Source: Siphonodentalium dalli
Taxonomy: Eukaryota; Mollusca; Scaphopoda; Gadilida; Siphonodentaliidae
Reading direction: 5' to 3'
NCBI GenBank assembly: GCA_032622095.1
Contig: CP136068.1
Coordinates: 186,611,309-186,675,308, forward strand
Length of the DNA stretch: 64,000 nucleotides
Shown here one piece after another: positions 11,700 through 23,972 of the stretch. The number at the start of each line of letters is the position of its first letter. The first letter of the stretch is position 1. The position numbers were made by a program, and so were the translations under genes. Below the pieces are notes generated by a model, which saw only the letters and a list, made by a program, of their open reading frames with translations, had not been told where the DNA came from and searched no databases.

Positions 11700-13175
11700 A
11701 GAGTTCATATTTTACCCCCTCCCCAACAGTAGATAACAGTGACCATGTTTGTCCCACCAAAGAAGGAGATAATAGAGAGCGTCCATGTTTCCCCCAAGCA
11801 ATATATAATAAAGAACGTCCATGTTTTGCCCCCCAAAGCAATAGATAATAAAGAGCGTCCAAGTTTTGCCCCCCAAAGCAATAGATAATAAAGAGCGTCA
11901 ATGTTTTGCCCCCCCAAAGCAATAGATAATAAAGAGCGTCAATGTTTTGCCCCCCCCAAAGCAATAGATAATAAAGAGCGTCCATGTTTCCCCCAAAGCA
12001 ATAGATAATAGAGAGCGTCCATGTTTGCCCCCCCCCCCCCAAAGCAATATATAATAGAGAGCGTCCATGGTTTGCCCCCCAAAGCAATAGATAATAAAGA
12101 GCGTCCATGTTTTCCCCCAAAGCAATAGATAATAGAGAGCGTCCATGTTTCCCCCAAAGCAATAGATAATAGAGAGCGTCCATGTGTTCCCCCCCCCAAA
12201 GCAATAGATAATAGAGATCGTCCATGTTTTGCCCCCCCCCAAAGCAATAGATAATAAAGAGCGTCCATTTTTTCCCCAAAGCAATAGATAATAAAGAGCG
12301 CCCATGTTTTGCCCCCCAAAGCAATAGATAATAAAGAGCGTCCATGTTTTGCCCCCCCCAAAGCAATAGCTAATATATAATAGAGAGCGTCCATGTTTGC
12401 CCCCCCCCAAAGCAATAGATAATAGAGAACGTCCATGTCCCCCCCCAAAGCAATAGATAATAGAGAGCGTCCATGTCTGCCCCCCCCCCAAAGCAATATA
12501 TAATAGAGAGCGTCCATGTTTTGCTCCTCCCAAAGCAATAGATAATAGAGAGCGTCCATGTTTCCCCCCAAAGTAATAGATAATAAAGAGCGTCCATGTT
12601 TTGCCCCACCCCAAAGCAACAGCTAATAGACAGCGTCCATGTTTTGCCCCCCAAAGCAATAGATAATAGACAGCGTCCATATCCCCCCCAAAGTAATAGA
12701 TAATAAAGAGCGTCCATGTTTTGACCCCCCCCATAATAGATAATAGAGAGCGTCCATGTTTTGCCCCCCAAATCAATAGATAATAAAGAGCGTCCATGTT
12801 TCCCACCCAAAGCAATAGATAATAAAGAGCGTCCATGTTTTACCCCCCCCCCCCAAAGAAATAGACAATACAGAGCGTCCATGTTTGGCCCCCAAAGCAA
12901 TAGATAATAGAGAGCGTCCATGTTTGCCCCCCCCCCCCGAAAGCAATAAATAATAAAGATCGTCCATGCTTTGCCCCCCCCCCACAAGCAATGGATAATA
13001 AAGAGAGTCCATGTTTTGTCCCACAAAGCTATATATATTAAAGAGCGTCCATGCTTTTTATCCCCATAACAGTAGATAATAAAGAGCGTCCATGTTTTTG
13101 CCCCCAAATTAGCAGTGGATAATAAAGAGCGTCAACGTACCACTACAGCAGTGGATATAAAGAGCGTCCAAGTGT
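11700..13175. repeat. G/C-run minisatellite, array 2 (about 36 units)
   Basis: The largest array of the 38-43 bp unit. Most units read AAAGCAATAGATAATARAGA, then GCGTCCATGTTTTG, then 4-14 C. Left-hand units are the most homogeneous; units right of about 13020 drift. On the transcribed (minus) strand each unit starts with a G run, so pre-mRNA would carry dozens of regularly spaced G tracts. Long open frames here are by-products of run-length changes, not protein genes. Confidence 0.95.
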
Positions 13176-13476
13176 TTGACCCCCACTCTTAATTATGAGC
13201 TATTATGATCACTTCGATGCCTGGCAAATAGACCCCATCGCATCAAAGTCATATATACATTATAAGACAAGGTAACTATTAGTATATCAGATGACATTTA
13301 CTGAGCACACCACGCCTAAAGATTCTGGCGCCCGTACGGCTATGTGGTTATTTTGCCAATAGTAAGCGGAGCATTGGCGTAGGAAATTCTGAACAATTTG
13401 GTGTTAAATCTGACATGAACTGTAAACGTTTTTCAGATTGGGTTAATTTAAATTGAGTATAATGTAGGTACTTTAC

Positions 13477-13590
13477 CTGTTTCACAATGTACCCCTTGAA
13501 AGCCGGCTGTGCAAGCACAGGTATATCCGTTAATGACGTCACTGCATGTGCCGCCATTTTGACATGGAGTCGACACACACTCGTCTGTGT
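13477..13590 (-). CDS. EGF-like exon (EGF-15)
   Basis: 114 bp, phase 1-1, open, with AG acceptor and GTAAAG donor. It differs from consensus by A6V and A28T, and keeps both glycosylation motifs and the calcium site. It opens a tight run of six exons about 555-600 bp apart (13477 to 16461). Confidence 0.85.
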
Positions 13591-14030
13591 CTAAAAATAG
13601 AAGCCGTAAGTCTATAAAACCGGAAACTTATATTCGTAATGGATGTTGATTTACTTACATTCCATGGAATAAGTGTGAAAGTTGGTGTCATTTTGCGTGG
13701 AACTTCTCGTTTCAAACGTGTTATCTTAATGTTATACACTAAAATCTGAATACGAAGAATTCTGACATGCATGCAATCCGGAATACACTTTAATTTAAAC
13801 CAAATGAGACTTGCACTGGTCTTAAAAAGACAAAACAACGCCACTTTGTTATTGAAAACTTCACAAATAAGTATCGGTGTCCCTCTAACAAAACAAAATA
13901 GTGTCTTTCATGCGGTGTTTCTTATGCCTAATGCGTTATTTTTACAGAAGAATCTGAGTACAAAAAGAAAAAACGGACTTCGTAAAATCTCGAATGAATC
14001 TTCATCTTGAGGATAATGTAGGTACTTTAC

Positions 14031-14144
14031 CTGTTTCACAATGTACCCCTTGAAAGCCGGCTGTGCAGGTACACGTATATCCGTTAATGGCGTCACTGCA
14101 TGTGCCGCCATTTTGACAGGGGACCGACGCACACTCGTCTATGT
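14031..14144 (-). CDS. EGF-like exon (EGF-14)
   Basis: 114 bp, phase 1-1, open, both splice sites present. Changes are T2I, T8V, V19A, A26T and A28T, the most diverged of this run. Its upstream intron keeps the conserved GTAATGGATGTTGATTTNCTTGC block found after each exon of the array. Confidence 0.85.
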
Positions 14145-14597
14145 CTACAAAAATAGAAGCCGTAAGTTCGATAAAACCTGAAACTTATGTTCGTAATGGA
14201 TGTTGATTTTCTTGCATTTCATGGAATAGGTGTGCAAGTTGGTGTCTATTTTGCGTGGAACTTTCAAATGTGTACAATTATACAATATAGTCTTAAGTAT
14301 TTCTGACTTGCATGAAAACCGGAATAAATTTTAATTGAAAACCAAATGAGACATGCACTGGACTTAAAAATACAAAACAACGCCACTTAAGGTGTCTCTC
14401 TGAAGAAAGTTGAAACTATATCTGTAACGGATAAACAATTCAATATAAAATAAAACAGTGTCTTTCGTGCGGCCTTTCTTATGCCAGATGTGTTATTTTA
14501 ACCGAAGAATCTGAACAAAAAAGACAAACGGCTTTCGTAAAATGTTGTCTAGAATCGCGAATGAATCTTAATCTTGGGGCTGCTCTATGTACTGTAC

Positions 14598-14711
14598 CTG
14601 TTTCACAATGTACCCCTTGAAATCCGGCTGCGCATGCACACGTGTATCCTTCAATGACGTCACTGCATGTGCCGCCATTTTGACAGGGAGTCGACGCACA
14701 CTCGTCTGTGT
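14598..14711 (-). CDS. EGF-like exon (EGF-13)
   Basis: 114 bp, phase 1-1, open. Single change N21E. The donor is CAG|GTACAG rather than GTAAAG. It is near-identical in exon and intron to the exon at 24901. Confidence 0.85.
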
Positions 14712-15178
14712 CTACAAAAATAGAAGCAGTTTGTTCTATAAAACCTGGAACTTTTGTTCGTAAAAATGGATGTTGATTTTCTTGCATTCCATGGACTATG
14801 TGTGCAAGTTGGTGTCATTTTTGCGTGGAACTTTTAAGGGTGTTCAATTATACACAATCTAAAGAAGTATTTCTGACATGCATGAAAACCGGAATAAATT
14901 TTAATTGAAACCAAATTGGAAACCAAATGAGACATCCACTTGACTTAATAATACAAAACAACTCCATTTATTGGTGTCTCTCTGAGGAAGTTGAAACTTC
15001 ATCTGTAACGGATAAACAATTCAATTTAAAACAAAACAATGTCTTTCATACGGCTTTTTTGTGCCAGATGTGTTATTTTTTACAGAAGAATCTGAGTAAA
15101 ACAGATAAACGGGTTTCGTAACATTTGGTCTAGAATCGCGAATGAATGTTTAACTTGTGGCTGTTACATGTAATGTAC

Positions 15179-15292
15179 CTGTTTCGCAATGTACCCCTTG
15201 AAAGCCGGCTGCGCAGGCACACGTATATCCGTTAATAACGTCATTGCAGGTGCCGCCATTTTGACATGGAGTCGACGCACACTCGTCTGTGT
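15179..15292 (-). CDS. EGF-like exon (EGF-12)
   Basis: 114 bp, phase 1-1, open, donor CAG|GTACAT. Single change S17N. It belongs to a subfamily that has CGCAATG where others have CACAATG (synonymous Cys codon). Confidence 0.85.
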
Positions 15293-15778
15293 CTACAAAA
15301 ATAGAATCAGTATGTTCCATAAAACCGGGAACTTATTTTCGTAATGGATGTTGATTTACTTGCATTCCATGGAGTATGAGTGAAAGTTGGTGTCATTTTT
15401 GCGTCGAACTTATCGTTTCAAAGGTTTTATATTATACACTAAAATAGTAACAGGAATTAATTCTGATATGCTTGACACCCGGAAAACATTTCAATTGAAA
15501 CCAAATTGAAAACCAAATGAGACATTCACTTGACTTAAAAATACAAAACAACGCCACTTAAGGTGTCTCTCTGAAGAAGTTGAAACTATATCTGTAACGG
15601 ATAAACAATTCAATATAATATAAAGCATTGTCTTTCATGTGGCCTTTCTTATGCCAGATGTGTTATTTTTAACAGAAGAATCTGAATAAAAAGTACAAAC
15701 AGGTTTCGTAAAAGTTTGTCTAGAATCGCGAATGAATCTTAATCTTGAGGATGCTCTATGTACTGTACCTGTTTCACA

Positions 15779-15892
15779 ATGTACCCCTTGAAAGCCGGCT
15801 GCGCATGAACACGTGTATCCTTCAATGACGTCACTGCATGTGCCGCCATTTTGACAGGGAGTCGACGCACACTCGTCTGTGTCTACATAAAT
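15779..15892 (-). CDS. EGF-like exon (EGF-11)
   Basis: 114 bp, phase 1-1, open. Changes are N21E and A26S. Exon and intron group with 14598 and 24901. Confidence 0.85.
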
Positions 15893-16321
15893 AGAAGCAG
15901 TATGTTCTATAAAACCTGAAACTTATGTTCGTAATTGATGTTGTTTTACTTCCCTTCCATGGAGTATTTGTACAAGTTGGTGTCATTTTTGCGTGGAACT
16001 TTTAAAGGTGTTCAATTATACACAATCTTAAGAAGTATTTCTGACATGCATGAAAACCGGAATAAATTTTAATTGAAACCAAATTGGAAACCAAATGAGA
16101 CATGCACTGGACTTAATAATACAAAACAACGCCACTTATTGGTATTTCTCTGAGGAAGTTGAAACTACATCTGTAACGGATAAACAATTCAATATAAAAC
16201 AAAACAATGTCTTTCATACGGCTTTTTTTGTGCCAGATGTGTTATTTTTTACAGAAGAATCTGAGTAAACCAGATAAACAGGTTTCGTAACATTTGGCCT
16301 ATAATCGCGAATGAATGTTTA

Positions 16322-16483
<162 letters not shown>

Positions 16484-16971
16484 TCACAAGCTCCAGTTCA
16501 TGGAATCATAACGGATGAAATCCATTCTCAACCAACGAAATTAAAATGGGATACTCTTGTTACAATGGATTGAACCGACCGGATACCATTTTATATACCA
16601 CCACACATTATGCATAATGCGGGGGTTCAAAAGATTAGTGTCCTTTTATGATACGGTATCAACTCTAGACCGGGGAGTTCCCCTCTACCCATTACAAAGC
16701 AGAGTAAATTAGTTCATATCCTGCAACCTATATGCCCATATATGGGTGTCTGATTTCAAATGCTTATTTGTAAAACAAAAATGGCATAACATTTATCAAA
16801 TATAATGCAAATTATTGCACAACTACTTCTATAATAGTGCCATAATATTTGTAGGTGCCTCATTTAAAATGCCTATTTCTCAAACGTCATGCAAGTTATC
16901 GCACAACTACGTAATCAATTCAGTAGGACACATCCCGCCTTTAAAATGCCTGCCGGCGGTCACGATATAAA

Positions 16972-17248
16972 ACAGTAGATAATAAAGAGCGGCCAAGTTG
17001 TGCCCCACCCACAAGAAGCAGTAGATAATAAAGGGCGTCCATGTTTTTGCCCCCAATTCAGTAGATAGTAAAGAGCGTGTTGTTTTTGCCCACAAATCAG
17101 TATATAATAAAGAGCGTCCATGTTTTGACCCCCCCCCCCCCCCAAAGCAATGGATAATAAAGAGCGTCAATATTTTTGCCACCCAAAGCAGTAGATAATA
17201 AAGAGCGGCCATGTTTCTGCCCCAAAGAAGTAGATAATAAAGAGCGTT
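16972..17248. repeat. G/C-run minisatellite, array 3 (about 7 units)
   Basis: Nearly identical to array 1 at 8255-8526, but one C run has grown to about 15 C near 17129-17143. Confidence 0.9.
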
Positions 17249-17314
17249 CTTAATTATCAGCTTTTGTGATCATTTCGATGCCTGGCACAACCACTTCAAA
17301 GACACACACACACA

Positions 17315-18169
17315 TATATATATATACTAGAAGGTGACCCGACTTCGTCCGGGCTATTAAAAAACCAAATTTCAAGTCGATTGCTCCACCCGTTTCCTAG
17401 ATCTGGTCTGCGCATGCGCGAAGCTGGTGTCGCACGTGCTCGGCGACCCGATAAAATTCGTATCCGGGGCAAGATACATTCACATACCAAATTTAAAGTC
17501 AATATCTCAACCCGTTTCCGAGATCTCGTCTGCGCATGCGCGAAGCTGGCGTCGCACGTGCTCGGCGACCCGATAAAATTCGTATCCGGGGCAAGATACA
17601 TTCACATACCAAATTTCAAGTCGATAGCTACACCCGTTTACGAGATATATAGCCCAATGTCATTTGCGGATACCTCGGCCGGTGATGAGTTAACGCGACA
17701 CAGTCAAATGCATCGGCAGGGTGAGAGTTAACGTAATCTAACTTTATGACCTCTGACGACGTCATAGAAATTACGCATTGATTTTATCCTGATAAAAGCA
17801 TCGTACCACTTGTACCTAATAATTGAGGCAGATAACTAAAACGGATACATACATATTATATATCGTTGGAAAGATGAAGCCACACAGATTCTAACCGTGC
17901 AAATTATATGACTGGCAATTTATTATTCGCGCTATATCGAATCGATTTGTGAGCACCGAACTGAAATATATTAGCGCAAAAACGGCGTAAAAATAGATTT
18001 GACCTCCGCACGTGAAAAGTTGACCTCGCACGGACAAATAAATATGCCTATGTTCGTCTCCGGCCGAAAACACATCCAAATACCAAATTTCATCGAAATT
18101 GGCTTAGTCGTTTTCGAGTCCATCGATTTCAAACACACACACACACAAACACACAGATCTTTCAAAATA
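17315..18169 (+). mobile_element. Inserted repeat element flanked by about 39 bp direct repeats
   Basis: This sequence is absent from the otherwise matching copies at 8.6 and 21.95 kb. It starts ACTAGAAGGTGACCCGACTT after a TA tract and ends in a CA-rich tail and ATCTTTCAAAATA. Both sides carry the same direct repeat beginning CGATGCCTGGCACAACCACT and running into (CA)n (17276-17314 and 18170-18208). Inside are two tandem 122 bp units, each with the palindrome TGCGCATGCGCG. No coding frame is recognised. It could be a non-autonomous retroelement with a long target duplication, or the direct repeats could come from later recombination. Confidence 0.6.
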
Positions 18170-18195
18170 CGATGCCTGGCACAACCACTTCAAAG

Positions 18196-18267
<72 letters not shown>
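18196..18267. repeat. (CA)n(TA)n microsatellite
   Basis: About 7 CA units run into about 28 TA units. It is expanded relative to the homologous sites at 8590 and 21952. Confidence 0.95.
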
Positions 18268-18269
<2 letters not shown>

Positions 18270-18620
18270 TATAAGACAATATACCAGACGATCTAAATAC
18301 CTGGTGTTGTCAAGCTGTAGCTAATATATATATTTTATTTTATTCAAAATATAAGGCTTGTTTTGTCCTCGCTCGGTTCATTGTATCAAAAGTTACAGGC
18401 ATCGGAACAGTAACATTTTGGCCAAAATATGTGGTCGGACATTTACTGGGCACATCAGACTCCTGAAGATTCTGGTGCCCGTACGGCTATTTGGTTTGTT
18501 TGCAAATAGTAAGCGGAACAATGGCTACGGACATTCTGAATAATTTGGTGTTAAATAAGTGGAGCTATACACGTTTTCAGTGTGTGTTAATTTAAATTGA
18601 GGATAATGTAGGTACTTTAC

Positions 18621-18734
18621 CTGTTTCACAATGTATCCCCTGAATGCCGGATGCGCAGGCACACGTATATCCATTAATGACGTCACTGCATGTGCCGCCA
18701 TTTTGACAGGGAGCCGACGCACACTCGTCTGTGT
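18621..18734 (-). CDS. EGF-like exon (EGF-9)
   Basis: 114 bp, phase 1-1, open, GTAAAG donor. Changes are T8A, A29S, F31I and V34I. Loss of the aromatic at residue 31 is unusual for this array. The exon is identical to the one at 22318. Confidence 0.85.
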
Positions 18735-19182
18735 CTAAAAATAGAAGCCATAAGTACCATAAAACCGGAAACTTATTTTCGTAATGGATGTTGATTTAAT
18801 TACATTCCATGGAATATGTGTGAAAGTTGGTGTCATTTTTCATGGAACTTCTCGTTTCAAACGTGTTATGTTATCATGTAGTGTTATACACTAAAATCTT
18901 AATACGAAGAATTCTGACATGCATGCAATCCGGAATACACTTTAATTGAAACCAAATGAGACATGCACTGGTCTTAAAAATACAAAACAACGCCACTTTG
19001 TTATTGAAAACTTCACAAATAAGTATCGGTCGTCCCTATGACAAAACAAAATAGTGTCTTTCATGCGGTGTTTCTTATGCCTAATGCGTTATTTTTACAG
19101 AAGAATCTGAGTACAAAAAGAAAAACGGACTTCGTAAAATCTCGAAAGAATCTTCAACTTGAGGATAATGTAGGTACTTTAC

Positions 19183-19237
19183 CTGTTTCACAATGTACCC
19201 ATTGAAAGCCGGCTGCGTAGGCGCACGTATATTCATT
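19183..19237 (-). pseudogene. Half EGF exon (3' part only), copy B
   Basis: Same truncation as at 9521: donor and C-terminal half kept, then a switch to the dispersed module at TATATTCATT. It lacks an acceptor. Confidence 0.8.
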
Positions 19238-20070
19238 TTATATACCACCATGCACTATGCATAATGCAGGGGTTCAAAAGATCAGTGCCGTTTCTGACAC
19301 GGTATTAACTCTAGACCGGGTTCCCCTCTACACATTACAAAGCAGGGAAAATGAGTTTATCTCCTGCATCTTATAGGCCCATATATGGGTGTCTCATTTA
19401 AGATGATTATTATTTTGTAAAACACAAATGGTATAACATTTATTGCACAACTGCGCCACTAATATCAAAAAGCAGGAACAATGGGTTTATCTCATGCATC
19501 TTATAGGGCCATATATCGGTGCCTCATTTAAAGTGCTTATTTCTAAAATAAAGCGGGCTTAAAAGTTATCGCACAACTGCGTCACTAATAGTGTCAAGCG
19601 GGTGCCTCATTTAAAATGGTTATTTCTCAAAAGTAATGCAGGTTATCCACAACTACTTCATTAATAGAGTCAAGACATTAGTGGTGCCTCAATTAAAATG
19701 TATATTTCTAAAAACAAACACACAAACAAATGACATACATGTATCGCACAATTACGTCACTAATAGTGTCAAGTGGGTGCCTCATTTAAAATGCTTATTT
19801 CTCAAATGTAATGCAGGTTATCGCATAACTACTTCAACAATAGGGCCAGAACATTAGTTATTAGCTTTTGTGATCATTTCGATGCATGTCACAATAGACC
19901 CACCACATTATTCACAATATAAGGCTTGTTTTGTCCTCGGTCGGTTTATTGTATCAAAAGATACCGGCATCGGAACAGTAAAATTCTGGCCAAAATATAT
20001 GGCCGGACATTTACACACACAGCAGGCTCCTAACATTTTGAGCGCCCATACGGCTATGTTGTTCTTTTGC
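19238..20070. repeat. Intronic dispersed module with 80 bp sub-repeats
   Basis: Copy-B counterpart of 9577-10425, with the same order of sub-repeats and only scattered substitutions. Confidence 0.75.
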
Positions 20071-20190
20071 CATGAGTAAGCTGAACATTGGCTTATGAAA
20101 TTCTGAACAATTTGGTGTCAAATCTGAGTTGATCTGTTAGCGATTTTCAGAGTGTGTTAATTTAAATTGATGATAATATAGGTACTTTAC

Positions 20191-20304
20191 CTGTTTCACA
20201 ATGTATCCCTTCAAAGCCGGCTGCGCAGGCGCACGTATACCCATTAATGACGTCACTGCATATGCCGCCATTTTGACAGGGAGTCGACACACACTCGTCT
20301 GTGT
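20191..20304 (-). CDS. EGF-like exon (EGF-8)
   Basis: 114 bp, phase 1-1, open, GTAAAG donor. Changes are A6V, T15I, Q32E and V34I. T15I removes the Ser/Thr of the O-fucose consensus before the third cysteine, while the O-glucose motif is kept. Confidence 0.85.
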
Positions 20305-20806
20305 CTACAAAAATAGAATCAGTATGTTCCATAAAACCGGGAACTTATGTTAGTAATGGATGTTGATTTACTTGCATTCGTGGAGTATGAGTGAAAGTTG
20401 GTGTCATATTGCGTGGAACTTCTCGTTTCAAATGTGTTAAATTATACACTAAAATCTTAATAAGAAGAATTATGTCATGCATGAAACCCCGAATACACAT
20501 TAATTGAAACCAAATTGGAAACCAAATGTGACATGCGCTAGAATTAAAAATACAAAACAACGCCACTTTGTTATTGAAAACTTCACATATAATTATTGGT
20601 GTCCCTATGAATAAGTTGAAACTTTTTATGAAATGGATAAACAATTCAATATCAACCAAATAGTGCATTTCATGTGGCGTTTCTTATGCCAACTGTCTGT
20701 TTTTTTTTTTGCAGAATAATCTGAATAAAAAAGCTAAACGGGTTTCGTAAAATTTGGTCTTGAATAGCGAATGAATTTTAGCTTGAGGCTGTTGTATGTG
20801 ATGTAC

Positions 20807-20920
20807 CTGTTTCGCAATGAACCCCTTGAAAGCCGGCTGCGCAGGCACATGTATATCCGTTAATGACGTCATTGCATGTGCCGCCATTTTGACAGGGAGT
20901 CGAGACACACTCATCTGTGT
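20807..20920 (-). CDS. EGF-like exon (EGF-7)
   Basis: 114 bp, phase 1-1, open, donor CAG|GTACAT. Changes are A6V and S17N. As with 16348, a duplicated module begins about 12 bp beyond its acceptor. Confidence 0.85.
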
Positions 20921-20931
20921 CTAAAAATAGA

Positions 20932-21530
20932 GGACGAAAACTTCACAAGCTCCAGTTCATGGAATCATAACGGATGAAATCCATTCTCAACCAAAGAAAT
21001 TAAAATGGGATACTATTGTTTCTTTTTAAATTTTCATTGGAACAATATTATGTGGAATATCCATTACAATGGATTGAACTGACAGGATGCCATTTTATAT
21101 AGCACCACACATTATGCATAATGCGGGGGTTCAAAAGATTAGTGTCCTTTTATGATTCGGTATCATCTCTAGACCGGGGAGTTCCCCTCTACCCGTTACA
21201 AAGCAGAGTAAATTAGTTCATATCCTGCAACCTATATGCCCATATATGGGTGTCTGATTTCAAATGCTTATTTGTAAAACAAAAATGGCATAACATTTAT
21301 TGCACAACTGCGCCACTAATATTATCAAATGGGTGCATAATTTAAAATGCTTCTTTCTCAAATATAATGCAAATTATTGCACAACTACTTCTATAATAGT
21401 GCCATAATATTAGTAGGTGCCTCATTTAAAATGCCTATTTCTCAAACGTCATGCAAGTTATCGCACAACTACGTAATCAATTCAGTAGGACACATCCCGC
21501 CTTTAAAATGCCTGCCGGCGGTCACGATAT
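20932..21530. repeat. Intronic dispersed module, third copy
   Basis: This follows 16474-16970 closely but has a short extra stretch near 21020-21065 and one more 80 bp sub-repeat. It leads into minisatellite array 4. Confidence 0.75.
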
Positions 21531-21532
21531 AA

Positions 21533-21888
21533 AACAGTAGATAATAAAGAGCGGCAAAGTTGTGCCCCACCCACAAGAAGCAGTAGATAATAAAGGGCGT
21601 CCACGTTTTGGCCCCCAATTCAGTAGATAGTAAAGAACGTGATTTTTTTGCCAACAAAGCAGTAGATAATAAAGAGAGTCCATGTTTTACCACCCCCCCC
21701 CCCAAGCAATATATATTAAAGAACGTCCATGTTTTTGCCCCCCAAATCAGTAGATAATAAAGAGCGTCCATGTTTCTGGCCCCAAAGCAGTAGATAATAA
21801 AGAGCGTCCATGTTTTGCCCCCCAAAGCAGTAGATAATAATGAGCGGCCATGTTTCTGACCCCAAAGAAGTAGATAATAAAGAGCGTT
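21533..21888. repeat. G/C-run minisatellite, array 4 (about 9 units)
   Basis: Same unit as arrays 1 and 3 with about two more units, so copy number changed after duplication. Confidence 0.9.
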
Positions 21889-22317
21889 CTTAATTATCAG
21901 CTTTTGTGATCATTTCGATGCCTGGCACAAGGGAACCCACCACTTCAAAGACATATATATATACAGTATAAGACAATATACCAGACGATCTAAATACCTG
22001 GTGTTGTCAAGCTGTATCTAATATATATATTTTATTTTATTCAAAATATAAGGCTTGTTTTGTCCTCGCTCGGTTCATTGTATCAAAAATTACCGGCATC
22101 GGAACAGTAACATTTTGGCCAAAATATGTGGTCGGACATTTACTGGGCACACCAGACTCTTGAAGATGCTGGTGCCCGTACGGCTATTTGGTTTGTTTGC
22201 AAATAGTAAGCGGAACAATGGCTACGGACATTCTGAATAATTTGGTGTTAAATAAGTGGAGCTATACACGTTTTCAGTGTGTGTTAATTTAAATTGAGGA
22301 TAATGTAGGTACTTTAC

Positions 22318-22431
22318 CTGTTTCACAATGTATCCCCTGAATGCCGGATGCGCAGGCACACGTATATCCATTAATGACGTCACTGCATGTGCCGCCATTT
22401 TGACAGGGAGCCGACGCACACTCGTCTGTGT
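22318..22431 (-). CDS. EGF-like exon (EGF-6)
   Basis: 114 bp, phase 1-1, open, identical in sequence to 18621-18734. The intron on its donor side (lower coordinates) matches that of 18621, while the intron on its acceptor side matches that of 20191. The unit therefore looks like a recombinant joined at or near the exon. Confidence 0.85.
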
Positions 22432-22876
22432 CTAAAAAAATAAAAGTCGTAAGTTCCATAAAACCGGGAACTTATGTTAGTAATGGATGTTGATTTACTT
22501 GCATTCCGTGGAGTATGAGTGAAAGTTGGTGTCATATTGCGTGGAACTTCTCGTTTCAAATGTGTTAAATTATACACTAAAATCTTAATAAGAAGAATTA
22601 TGTCATGCATGAAACCCCGAATACACATTAATTGAAACCAAATTGGAAAGCAAATGAGACATGCACTGGACTTAAAAATGGAAAACAACGCCACTTTGTT
22701 ATTGAAAACTATTGAAAAGGTTTATTTGAAATGGATGAACAATTCAATACAAAACAAAACAGTGTCTTTCATGCGGCGTTTCTAATGCCAGTTGTGTTAT
22801 TTTTAGCAGAAGAATCTGAGTAAACCAGATAAACAGGTTTCGTAACATTTGGCCTAGAATCGCGAATGAATGTTTA

Positions 22877-23038
<162 letters not shown>

Positions 23039-23149
23039 TCACATGCTCCAGTTCATGGAATTATAACGGATGAAATCCATACTCGGCAAAAGAAATTCAA
23101 ATAGGATGCTCTTGTTTTTTTGTCATTGGAACAAAATGTGGAAATCCTT

Positions 23150-23293
23150 TACAATGGACAGAACTGACATGCTACAGTGTTATATCCCACCCCAAAGTAT
23201 GCATAATGTCGGGGATCAAACGATCAGAGCCCGTTTCTGTCACGGTATCAACTCTAGACCGGGGGAGTTACCTCTACCCATTACAAAGCAGGG
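23150..23293. repeat. Dispersed module interrupted by a foldback element
   Basis: The TATGCATAATGTCGGGG ... ACTCTAGACCGGGGG module runs to CAAAGCAGGG and is then cut by the element at 23294. It resumes after 23972 with GTTTATCT and the 80 bp sub-repeats to about 24270. Confidence 0.7.
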
Positions 23294-23972
23294 ACAATGG
23301 CTGCGGACACACGTATCACAGTAGCGATGGCAATCATGGCATAGTAGGTGTGAAAATTTATTATGGTGGAGTTTGGTGGCAGTTGTTCGTCATAATTAAT
23401 ATGCCATAGCCAGTCATGTTGCCCGCTGAGTTTCCGCACAATGAGTCGACTGTTTCACCAAGATTGATCTCTACTCATTACGTTTTGCTAAATTGTATTC
23501 GCTACGGTATATATAATTGCACGATAGGTCGTCCAGAATTATGTTTGACCGTGGCCTGGTGGCAATTCCTCATTGACTCACATATCATGCATGTGGTACG
23601 TTTTTTATATGATCTCAATGCATGCATGTTTATCTACTTATATTAATTTCATTATTGAGAACAATCATGGCTGTTGACAGAAATGCGTTATTCATTAAGT
23701 TATCAAGTGGACTTGAGTGTTAGCATGTAAAATATAACACTGCGTGTTGAGTGAAGATCAACAGCGACAAGACATTCACAGGTAGATACATCCTTGATAA
23801 ATCGACCGTCGCTGCTAGAGCTTGCTAGACTCATTGTGTGAATTTGCAAAGGGCGACATGGCTTGCTATGACATATTAATTATGACGACCAATTGTCACC
23901 AAACCCCACCATAATAAATTGTCACACCTACTATGACATCGCTACTGTGGTACGTGTGTCCGCAGCCATTGT
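23294..23972. mobile_element. Foldback element with about 150 bp inverted ends
   Basis: The left end (ACAATGGCTGCGGACACACG at 23294) is the reverse complement of the right end (to 23972), and the match continues for about 150 bp with indels. The core of about 370 bp has no recognised gene. It sits inside the dispersed module, which continues on both sides, so it is an insertion. It is probably a non-autonomous DNA transposon. The target duplication is not clear because the end and the target share ACAATGG. Confidence 0.75.

Noticed and set aside
11647-13107. Long minus-strand open frames (up to 312 codons) with a repeated MDALYYLLLWGG-like text
   Set aside because: They are read from the 40 bp minisatellite in all three frames; frame changes follow the length of the C run. 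No start context, splice signal or domain supports a protein.
17999-18274. 91-codon plus-strand frame ending in a run of Ile-Tyr
   Set aside because: Its last third is the translated TA microsatellite and the rest is the inserted repeat element.
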